Below, in pieces: positions 1 to 9,416 of a stretch of 64,000 bases of DNA. The translations under genes were made by a program, and so were the position numbers. The first letter of the stretch is position 1. Each line of letters starts with the position of its first letter. Source of the DNA: Apiotrichum sp. Y4204 (taxonomy: Eukaryota; Basidiomycota; Tremellomycetes; Trichosporonales; Trichosporonaceae); contig JAMYHL010000115.1 in assembly GCA_025531455.1 (NCBI GenBank), positions 1 through 64,000 on the forward strand. The letters run 5' to 3'. A model generated the notes under the pieces. That model did no database searches. It saw nothing but the letters and a program-made list of their open reading frames with translations, and was not told where the DNA came from.

Positions 1-34
1 GAGAACCCATGTAGAAGTTCTCGGAGGTTGTCGG

Positions 35-89
35 CATGTCCGCTCGCCGCTCTCGGCGCCGCTCTAGCCGCTCTAGGCGAGCGGACATG
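35..89. repeat. inverted repeat (hairpin) next to the transposase stop codon
   Basis: A 14-base arm at 35-48 (CATGTCCGCTCGCC) is perfectly complementary to 76-89 (GGCGAGCGGACATG), with a 27-base GC-rich spacer. It lies directly beyond the stop codon at 90-92 of the transposase downstream frame, so it would fall in the 3' UTR of a transcript or near an element end. Whether it belongs to a terminal inverted repeat cannot be told, because the window begins 34 bases away and I found no matching copy on the far side of the transposase. Confidence 0.6.
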
Positions 90-893
90 TCACTGGGTCC
101 AGAAGCCGCCGAAGACGCCTGCAAGCGGCTCAAACCACGAGGATCCCGGCAGGGTGAACTGGGACTCACTGTCGCTGTCCTCTTGCTCGCCATCACTAGC
201 ACCTTGCTCGCGATCGTCCTGGCTGTCCTCGCTGTTGTCCGAGACGGTCTTGGCTCGCCTGCGCGCTCGCTCACGCTCGACGGCGTCCTTCTCGGCTCGC
301 TTGCGGGCACGCTCGGCGTCCTTCTCGGCTCGCTTGCGCTTGCGCTCGGCCTCCTTCTCCGCACGCTTGCGCTCGCGCTCGGCCTCCCTCTCCGCCTTTT
401 TTCGCTCGCGATCGGTGGCCTGTTGGGCGGCCTGCTCGGCCTTCTTGTAAGTGCGCTCGGCGTCCCTGGTGGCCTTGTAGGCCGCCGCCACCCTGGCCGC
501 TGCCTCCTTCTCCTGACGTCGTCGCCGGCTGGCTTGCTCGCGCGCCTCCTGCATTGCGGCTTTGGCAGCGGCCTTCTCGGCGCGGCGAGTGGCGGCGGCC
601 TCGGCGCGCTCGGCTGCCTTTTCTTCCTTCTCCCTCTGTCGCTCGGCTTGCAGGATCGCCTGTTCTTGCCGTCGAGAACGCGCAGCCGCGGCCTGTTGAT
701 CCTTCTCTTGCTGTCTCATTTTTCGCCGCCATTCTTGAAGACGTGCACAACCTCGCATGCCGTGCGGACGCCTGCAGTAAAAGCACCGCTCCACGGCTCC
801 TGAGAGCATGCTGCTCGGCGGTGCGGTGTTCTCGTCGCTGCTAACGTCATCCTCAATGTATCGCTCGAGACGGCGGTCGATGCACTGCAGTTC
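90..893 (-). pseudogene. C-terminal remainder of the MULE transposase, cut off by an in-frame TGA
   Basis: This stretch is in exactly the same frame as the transposase (2996 and 809 have the same remainder modulo 3) and is open for about 268 codons up to the stop at 90-92. Its start carries the rest of the broken zinc knuckle (ELQC) and a second intact one, CFYCRRPHGMRGC (Cys-X2-Cys-X3-His-X4-Cys). Then comes about 150 residues of Lys/Arg/Glu/Ala-rich coiled coil and an acidic Ser/Asp tail. With the TGA read as sense, one protein of about 968 residues would result. A methionine at 809 could start a separate 239-residue protein, but its domain content makes it the transposase tail. Decay by one nonsense mutation is more likely than a second gene. 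Confidence 0.7.
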
Positions 894-2996
894 TCAAGGG
901 TGGCGGTGCCCGCAACTGCGGCAGGGACGTTCTTGAGGCCACCTAGGGCCAGCTTCAATCTCGGCTGCGGTGGCGAGCCGTCCAGTTGCTAATTGACGCG
1001 CACGGCGAGTGCGACCGCGGACAACACGGTTGGGATCGAGAAGCCGCTCGCTGGTGCGCTTGAGCTCCTCAGCGTTGATATAGGACACCCCGGACAGCGC
1101 GACGCTGTAATTGTTGCTTTCGTCACCACCGCCGTTGGCGAGAACCTCTTCGATCTTGTCGGTGATCGAGTTGGAGAACGATCGCATGTCCTGGGCTGAA
1201 GTAAGCCACCAATGACGGTGGAAATCGCCCAATTGAAGAAAGGTCTGCTTTACAAGGACGTCGAGAATGCGGTGCGCGCACGGCAGGCCGTGCGATCTCG
1301 AGAACGTCCCCGTGCACTCGTCAAGGTTATCGAGAGGATCACCTGGGTTGTTAAGTGCACGGTGCGCTTTCGCCAGTTGCCGCTCCGTGAGGCTTACGGC
1401 ATGCTCCGACACTCTTGCTTTGAGAGGCCGAAAGATGTGGTTCTTCCTGAAGAGGGACGAGTTGCGCTCATGCTCCATGCGCTCGAGAATGCGGTCCCAT
1501 TGGCGCCGAAGAGCTCTGAGAATGGCAGTGATGGTGGTGACCTGATCGGCGGTCGCGCGCGCGCTTTTGCTGCCAATGTAGGACTTGACGGCTGAATGGA
1601 GGCCCTCGAGGCGAGAGTTCGCGCGCTGGCCGAGGTGGAAAAACTGGTCAATATACGCGTGCACCAGGTGTTCTTTGCAGGTTTGGACGATGTGGACGCA
1701 CTCGTTGAGGGCATTGAGAAGGAGCGGTTGTCCCTCGTCGTCCTCAAAGCGGTTCTCGCCCCAGTTGTCGAGGAGGGTTGCAAGTCCGCTTTGCAACTCC
1801 GTCTCGGTGCGCGCGTTAATGACACGGCTGTGCCATTCATCGATGAATTCGATCGTCAACCGTTGGCCTCGAGTGCAAGGTTTACCAGTGCGGGGATGAA
1901 CGTCTCCGAAGTCGGTCTTGCCGTATAGGTCCGCAAGTGGCGGCGAGACCAGTTTGCGGATGTTCTCGTCAATGTGCCAACCACAGAGAATGTGCTCTGC
2001 ATCCGGCCATGTCGTCGCGCATGCCGCTCGAGTCGTAATATCGCGGTCTGTGATGATCGTCTTCACAGCCGCATGTCCCATTAGCAGCTGGAAGTCGCTC
2101 ATGGCCTGAATGACGTGATCCTCCCGCTCACTTTGGACAAAGGCGAACCCGGCCGTGAAGGACTGGTTGGTGGCGGTGAAGCCGACGAAATGGATCATTG
2201 GGAGGTTGAGCTTGTTTGTCTTGTAGGTCGCGTCCACAAAGAGAACGCTCGGCCAGCGGTGGTGCAGAGCGCGAGCCTCAGGAGTGGAGATGGCGATGGT
2301 GACAAGTCGACGGCTCTCGTCATCCTGCGTCCCACGGTAGAGGCAACCCTCGGCCTTGAGCATGTCGACAACGGCCTCAGAGATCGTGCTCTGCCCTCGC
2401 AGGCCTTGCCGAGCAGCCCACGACAGGTTGTAGATCTCCTTCATGCTAGGAGGACGAGGGAGAAGTGGGAACCGACGAGTGACGGTCTCGAGAACGCGCT
2501 CTGGAGGGATGCCAATTAAAAGCTGCTCCTTTATGAGGGCTTCGGCTTCTTCTGGGAGGATCAAGGGATGAGTTGAAATGTCGAACCTGGGATGGTTGTG
2601 GGTGTAGCTGATGGCCTTGCCGTTTGCAAGTGTCCATGGGCGGCCTTGCCGGCGGCAGAGAGCCAGTTTGAAGGGGCAGTTGGTGAGAACTGTCTTGAAC
2701 TCTCGCTGGCGATCGCTCTCGGTGACACCTTCACGGGGCGGTCCACCTTTCGAGCAGGCTAGATATATGTAGCGAAGGTTGCCGTCACTGTCCTTTGTCG
2801 AGGACAAGGTCTTGAGGTGGAAGTCATTGTCGCTCGCGTACTCGTCCAAGAATTGTCTGGCGTCTGCGAGCACATGCGTTGGAGGCATGACAGGTCGAGG
2901 GTGAGCCAGCACTTGTTGGCACGGTGGCGGGACGTCAATGCCAAGAAGCTCACGGTCAGCTACAGAACCGTCGTTCTCGCCGTCGGAGACGTCCAT
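894..2996 (-). CDS. Mutator-like (MULE) transposase with FAR1-like DNA-binding region
   Basis: A 700-residue single-exon frame from ATG at 2996. Residues about 40-140 look like a FAR1/WRKY-GCM1-type zinc DNA-binding region (conserved Cys around C81, C107, C114 and a HNHP motif). The MULE catalytic core follows: VDATYKT with Asp255, TDRD with Asp317, CGWH (338-341), and a candidate catalytic Glu464 in SRLEGLHSAVK. A SWIM-like segment (C561, C573, H575) lies after it. The protein would cut and paste its own element in the nucleus. The frame ends at a TGA (894-896) inside a C-terminal CRSCGHRH zinc-knuckle-like motif, and the same frame stays open to position 90, so this copy is probably interrupted. 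Family assignment rests on motif order. Confidence 0.85.
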   Translation of the reverse strand: MDVSDGENDGSVADRELLGIDVPPPCQQVLAHPRPVMPPTHVLADARQFLDEYASDNDFHLKTLSSTKDSDGNLRYIYLACSKGGPPREGVTESDRQREFKTVLTNCPFKLALCRRQGRPWTLANGKAISYTHNHPRFDISTHPLILPEEAEALIKEQLLIGIPPERVLETVTRRFPLLPRPPSMKEIYNLSWAARQGLRGQSTISEAVVDMLKAEGCLYRGTQDDESRRLVTIAISTPEARALHHRWPSVLFVDATYKTNKLNLPMIHFVGFTATNQSFTAGFAFVQSEREDHVIQAMSDFQLLMGHAAVKTIITDRDITTRAACATTWPDAEHILCGWHIDENIRKLVSPPLADLYGKTDFGDVHPRTGKPCTRGQRLTIEFIDEWHSRVINARTETELQSGLATLLDNWGENRFEDDEGQPLLLNALNECVHIVQTCKEHLVHAYIDQFFHLGQRANSRLEGLHSAVKSYIGSKSARATADQVTTITAILRALRRQWDRILERMEHERNSSLFRKNHIFRPLKARVSEHAVSLTERQLAKAHRALNNPGDPLDNLDECTGTFSRSHGLPCAHRILDVLVKQTFLQLGDFHRHWWLTSAQDMRSFSNSITDKIEEVLANGGGDESNNYSVALSGVSYINAEELKRTSERLLDPNRVVRGRTRRARQLATGRLATAAEIEAGPRWPQERPCRSCGHRHP

Positions 2997-3900
2997 TTCG
3001 ACGCGGATAACAACGAGGGGGGAGCTGCCGGCTCGGTGAATGTAGTGGCGCGAGGCTCGGCGTTGTTAAAGGCGTTGTCGGCGCCGTCGAGGTTGTCGAG
3101 TGCTGCACCGTTGTTAGTAGTGAATGATGATGTGAGTGCGCCCTTTCTCACGGTCTCGTGCACCGAGAACTCGCCTTGTAGTGCGGCTAGAGAGACATAC
3201 CAAGAACCGTCTTGCTGTCCTCGACGCGAGGAACACGCCCGTGAAGACGGGGATGTGGTTGGTAGAGCCGTTGCGGAGATGGGTGGTGGTGGATGGTGGT
3301 GGCGAGAGGGAGAATGATGGTGAGGATGAGTGAAGTGGTGGTGAGAACGAGTTCGAGAAGGGAGGTGTTGACGCGCCTGACACACTTTATTCTTCCTCCC
3401 CTTTAAGCGGGAGCATTTGTATCATGGTTACGTAACCTTATCAGTTGTCGTGCATGGTGCCTGGCAAGAGTGTCGTGCATGTAGAAATGATCGTTGATTA
3501 TTTATATTTGCTTCCGTTTGCCACCCATTATATTGGGGGATATTGGATATTGGGTTGTGTGTTCCATATTGGGTGGCTGGACAATGCGAGCTGCTCAAGG
3601 GGGGAGCGCGTTCGGGGCTTGGCGCTAATCTCAACTCTCTGTGCAGATGACCACAAACGGGCCAGACCAAGGCCCACACTGCGCTGCTTCATCATTTCCA
3701 TCAACCCCCCCTCACTTCGTCTTTCTCTTTCACATACATCTCTTTTCCTGTACTCAGCTCGACTGTTCATACACCACCCACTCACACCGGCAACCCTCGT
3801 CCCGCATTTACAGGCCCGCGCCGTTCCCCCCTCTCCCTCCCACATCATTCCGCCAGGGAACATTCCGCCCGTACACGACTCGCCACCTGCCCAAGGGTAG
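2997..3900. other. intergenic: upstream of transposase and upstream of the Rab gene
   Basis: About 900 bases without a supported gene. It holds the 5' side of the minus-strand transposase (3000-3390, pyrimidine/His-codon-like low complexity, GGT/GGA-rich on the plus strand) and the promoter side of the plus-strand Rab gene. AT-richer sequence at 3480-3560 (TATTTATATTTG, repeated ATATTGG) is the most promoter-like part. Short frames here have no recognisable product. No terminal inverted repeat for the transposon could be found. Confidence 0.5.
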
Positions 3901-3915
3901 ATGCTCGCGGCCAGG

Positions 3916-5203
<1,288 letters not shown>

Positions 5204-5410
5204 GGCCGCCAGCAGGGGCGAGAGAACAGCGAAGAAGAAGGAGTTGGGAGTTAGGGTGGCTCAATGCCATAGTGTCCTGTCAGAGACCACACACACACGG
5301 GGTAGACCATGCTTATTCTTATTGTACGGCCATGCATTCATCACAACAGGTCTAGCGAAATCATTGCAGAAGACTAGGGATACAAGATACGTTGAGCCTG
5401 ACCACCTCGT

Positions 5411-6582
5411 TCAACTCGAGGCGGTCGGCGAGCCGGGAATCCTGGTGGCCATGACGAACGCGATGGTCTTGACGATGAGCGCGAGGATGGCCGTTGTCCA
5501 CTGGCCTAGGAACATGTCGCTCGCGAGGCCGACGTGCGCGCCGACGATAAACGTCAGAATGTAAATCAGGCGCTTGTCGCGGCGCGGCGCGCGGCGCAGC
5601 GTGAATAGGTCCGGGTCGGAGAGCAGGCCCGCAATGGGAGACGTGAGCATTGCCGTTGGCATCAGGTTGTCGATATTTGTGCCCTGCATGTCAGCGGGAC
5701 CATATTGAGCATCACTACTGTTTCTCATCCACCACTCACCATCGTGACCTGCGGTCCACTCTGCACTGCAGCAAGCAGCATGAGGACCCATTCCCAGCGG
5801 CCGTGGGGTGCAAACTCGGGGAACCGCGTTGGGAGCGCGAGATGTGTAAAGATGGCAAGAACAACAATCTGGAAGAAGAGCGATGAGAGGACCCAAGCGC
5901 GTCGGCGGTGGCCTGCGTGTCAGACATGCAGACAGATACCAGAGAGCGTGAGACGACTGATCAGACATGTGGAACCCTGGGTCACACGGTGTGTTGATGG
6001 CCGCGGCGTTTGGCGCGCCAGTGGCTCCGGTGGCTCGCCAGTGCTTCCCCAGTGGAGCAGTTACTCACCAAAGTGCGCCCCGAGCTGGCCAGCAACCAGG
6101 CCAGAGAGGATGAACCCGACCGAGCTGGTGGCGGTGAGCTTGAGCTTGCGCTGGCCCGAGTGCATGGCCGCGAGCGCGAGGAAGACCATGTTGCCCGTCT
6201 GGTTGGACGCAAATGTCTCGAAGCGGTTATATGTCATCGAGTCGAGCACGGCGGTCGAAAACGTAATGGTGAGCAGGAACGTGGTCGTGTGCGGCTGCTG
6301 CAGCGTTTCCTCGAGATAGTCCTCTATCCATCCCGAGCCTTTGCGCTCGTCGTTTGCGCCGCGGGGACCGGCTACTTGCGCTTCGGGGACGGTCCCGGGG
6401 GTAAGAGTCGGTTTGCTGGGCGCCGCCCTTGCGGAAGAGGATATTGAGCCGCGCTTGTGCGGATGCGGGTGTCCGGGCGCAGCGCCCTCTACGCCAGTGG
6501 AACAGGCGGTCGACGAGCCCGTCGTCCGTGTCGCCCCGAGGAGCGGGGTGCGTTCGCCTGCTGTACCGGAGTTCGGCACCAT
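5411..6582 (-). CDS. DUF1275 (YoaK-like) multi-pass membrane protein
   Basis: Exons (minus strand) 6582-6069, 5912-5740 and 5683-5411 join to 319 residues. The start is ATG at 6582 (MVPNSGTAGERTPLLG). A soluble Ser/Pro-rich N-terminus of about 75 residues is followed by the DUF1275 core with SMTYNRFETFASNQTGNMV, then several hydrophobic helices (for example SVGFILSGLVAGQLG, WVLSSLFFQIVVLAIFTH and WTTAILALIVKTIAFVMA). Family members are predicted membrane proteins of unknown transport or sensing role, common in fungi and bacteria. It is convergent with the Rab gene and divergent from the gene at 6932, sharing a 349-bp upstream region with a perfect 30-bp palindrome five bases before the ATG. 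Substrate unknown. Confidence 0.85.
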
Positions 6583-6587
6583 TTTCG

Positions 6588-6617
6588 CTGTGTGTGACGG
6601 CGCGCCGTCACACACAG
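6588..6617. promoter_or_regulatory. perfect 30-bp palindrome just upstream of the DUF1275 start codon
   Basis: Arms 6588-6602 (CTGTGTGTGACGGCG) and 6603-6617 (CGCCGTCACACACAG) are exact reverse complements without a spacer. The near edge is five bases from the DUF1275 ATG. Each arm holds TGACG/CGTCA, a bZIP half-site-like sequence. It could bind a dimeric regulator of the divergent gene pair, or, if transcribed, form a stem directly before the start codon. Function is inferred only. Confidence 0.6.
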
Positions 6618-6931
6618 AGCGAGGGCAGGAGAGGAGAGTGTGGCTTTTGACCTGACAGTCAGTCAGTCGTCTGAGCCACAGCCAAACTGCAAACAGTACC
6701 GGAGGAGGAGAGGGAGAGCACAGAAGAGGCGAAGAGGGGTGGGTGCGGTGGATGCGGTGGATGTTGGATGTGGGTGTGTGTGTTCAGTGGAGGTGCTAGG
6801 TGCTGATTCAGGGGACCGGAAAGGGGGGGAGGGAAAAAAGGGGTGTGGGTGGCGAGGAGATCAGGAGCTCCCTGGTAACCAAAATGCAAAATGTCAGTTT
6901 TGTCATCAACACTACAACTACAACGAACACA

Positions 6932-7646
6932 ATGGAGAACGACAACAACGTCCAGCAGCCCCAGGTTCCTCCAACTGGAGCCAGCGTGTAGGTAACCATG
7001 GTTAGTAGCAACTGACCAGACAGCCGTGGTCCGCTGTGTGGCCACTGTGCCCAGAACGAATTCAATATGCTTCAGTACGACGTCTTCATCGTGCTTGACG
7101 GAGGGCGTGTCCATGGTTGTTCATGGTGTCAGCGGATCCAAAGGAACTGCGACGTCGCTGAGCGCGTCCTTGGACCTACGTTTCGCTTTATCCCCAGCGC
7201 CCAGGTGTGGAGTGAGCCGGAGTTCGTCGGGCCGGCAGAACTTGTTGTGGGCCAAGCTGGAATGTGGGTCATTACTATGACGTACCGTTTGAGTTCGTGT
7301 CTGACCAATCAGGACCGCGCGGGACGCACTGCATGAGGCCGAGGACCTTCGCAGTAGATTCGAGTTGTTGGCGACGATCAGCCGTGAAGACGCTGGCCGC
7401 CACCAGAACGATCGGGCGGACCGCGAGGCCGAGCGTGCCAGGTACATACAGCGCGCAAGAGAGCTACGGGATGAAGCCAGGGAGCAGGACCGCCTCGCCG
7501 AGGAGGCTCTGGCTGGGATTGAGGTATTCACTGAGCGAGCCAACCGAAGCCTAGCAGATGCTGCAAGACTACAGGCGGAGGCGGACAGGCATGGCAGAGA
7601 TCTCGCGACGGCGGGCGAATGGAGCGGCAGTCACTCAAGCGCGTGA
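6932..7646 (+). CDS. unrecognised protein: cysteine motif plus coiled coil
   Basis: Proposed exons 6932-6987, 7024-7263 and 7313-7646 give 209 residues. Intron 1 is only 36 nt (GTAGGT donor, ACTGAC branch, CAG end); intron 2 is 49 nt (GTGGGT donor, CTGAC branch). Splicing creates an N-terminal cysteine pattern, C24-X2-C27 (PLCGHC), then C51-X2-C54-X6-C61 (CSWCQRIQRNC), compatible with zinc binding; the second part resembles half of a Zn2Cys6 cluster. The C-terminal 100 residues are Arg/Glu/Ala-rich and strongly coiled-coil-like (REAERARYIQRARELRDEA). I do not recognise the family. Weak points: the short first intron, and an alternative 31-nt second intron (7282-7312) that also keeps frame. 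The gene is divergent from the DUF1275 gene. Confidence 0.5.
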
Positions 7647-9416
7647 GCGAGTTTTTATTAATGTTGTAGAGGGGTAGGAAAAGATGTCCTGATGTCTGTC
7701 TGCTCTGCTGCAGCGCCGGTAGCGGGGCTATTCACAGCAGCGGCAGCAGCAGCGTTCCGCTCAGTATACCCGGTGCAGCAGAGAGATAAGCGCGATGAGC
7801 GGGACGAGCTGGATCCAGTCGGAGCGCGACGATTGTTGCTCCATTGCAACACCGAAGAGGGCACCAAGAGGGGCACCAAGGGGCACTAAAGAGACACCAG
7901 CGACCACCAATCTCTCTCATTCCATGGGTCATAATTTGGCAGCATTCATGTTGCTTTTTTTGGGTGGCGACAGCGTGCGTCACTCGTGCTCTCTCGCTGT
8001 CACTCACTGGATCACTGTTCCGATCTCCGATCTCCGATCTCACCAAGGACACGCGCGGCCTCTGTATCTCCGCGCTCCGCGCCCCGCGAGCTCGCGTGCT
8101 CACCCTCTCCGCCATCATGAGCCTATAATCGCGTCTTGAAGCGTCTCGCGTTTTTTGCAATTTATGCGATTATGCTTTCCCCTTATCGCGCCCTTTGCAG
8201 AACGCCATCGCGAGGGAGAATGGTGCAAACACAGACATTCACACATGCAAGCAGGCCAAGGAGCAAGCGCCGACTAACAGGATGACAGGATTACCTACTT
8301 ACAAAGACACTGTGGTACTTGTACTGGTTGTACAGCGCACGGACAGCGAACGACCGGGAAGCATTGTCCGGGTCGCTCTAGAATAGCTAGAATCACAGGT
8401 GATCGACAGGTGCGAGGGTGCAGAACTTGCTATCAACAAGACTGGGCACAAGTGGCGTACATGAGACAGGCACTGTCCAGCTCACTCACTCAATGCATGC
8501 AGAACCTTGCTACTCTCGTTCTGCGTTGTTTCGAGGGTCGACTCGATGTGGGGCATCTGAGGGGCATCTGAGGGTGCAAACCTCGCTGTTCCCCCGGATC
8601 CCTATCTGATATCCTGATATTTGTCGCCCGGTTTCCGACTGTGGCTGCTCTCACTGGCCTTTCCTTTCACCACCATCACATCCCTCCATCCAAAGACATA
8701 GCTCTGCACACTCTGCATGCTCTCCACTCACTGTCCCAGTCCCATCACCAGACCTCTGTGTCTGGTCGTCGGATCGAGGAAGACATCACTCACCCATCTC
8801 AATCCAGCGCATTCTTCCTCATCAGACATTTCCCCGGGAGACGGCGCCGCAAGAGACTTATCCCCAGCTCTGTCCCATATCTGGACAGTATTTACTCTCG
8901 CGTCGCGTCTTGATCCCGACAATGACCCATGTTGCGGCCACTTCTGACCACGCAACTACGCAACAGATCACATCACATATTACGTCCTTTCGCTAGCCAG
9001 TCCCGACGCGATGTTGGCCAATTTCAATGTGCATTTCGGTGTTGTAGTCCATATTCCTTCAAGGTGTGCCCAGTGAGTCTGGAGGAGTCTGTCGTTCGAC
9101 GCCCATGACCATATCCTCTGCGTCCATCTCGTGATTCAGACACCAACTTCCTCGAGTTGATGACATGTAGTGCAGAACAGTGGGCGACGTAGACGACGCG
9201 ACAACGGGTGACGATGCGGCCCCACACCGCACCTGTGACGTCGCACACGCACAAGATACGGGCATTGTGATACATCTATGTCTGGAATAGGAAATGTAAT
9301 AGTGTAGTAGTGTAGCGTGCTGTATACAGGACAAGTATGCTGTCCGCCGGAGATGGGCACACCATCGCCGTTCTAGCTCATCTCCATCTCTCTCTCTCTC
9401 CCCTCCCTTCTCGCGT
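7647..9416. other. intergenic, about 1.8 kb, no gene supported
   Basis: Between the cysteine-motif gene and the 3' end of the GT71 gene. Only short frames of skewed composition are present. Small direct repeats occur at 7858-7886 (GGGCACCAAG-type) and 8020-8041 (GATCTCC units). No tRNA B-box-like element or protein motif was seen. Confidence 0.5.

Noticed and set aside
36..803. 255-codon plus-strand frame opposite the transposase tail
   Set aside because: Leu/Ala/Gly low complexity; the opposite strand continues the transposase frame.
1..3390. terminal inverted repeats bounding the MULE element
   Set aside because: I searched the flanks by eye and found no matching long inverted repeat; the left end may lie outside the window.
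7282..7312. 31-nt intron as alternative second intron of the 6932 gene
   Set aside because: It keeps frame, but the 49-nt intron starting at GTGGGT (7264) has a better donor and a normal length.
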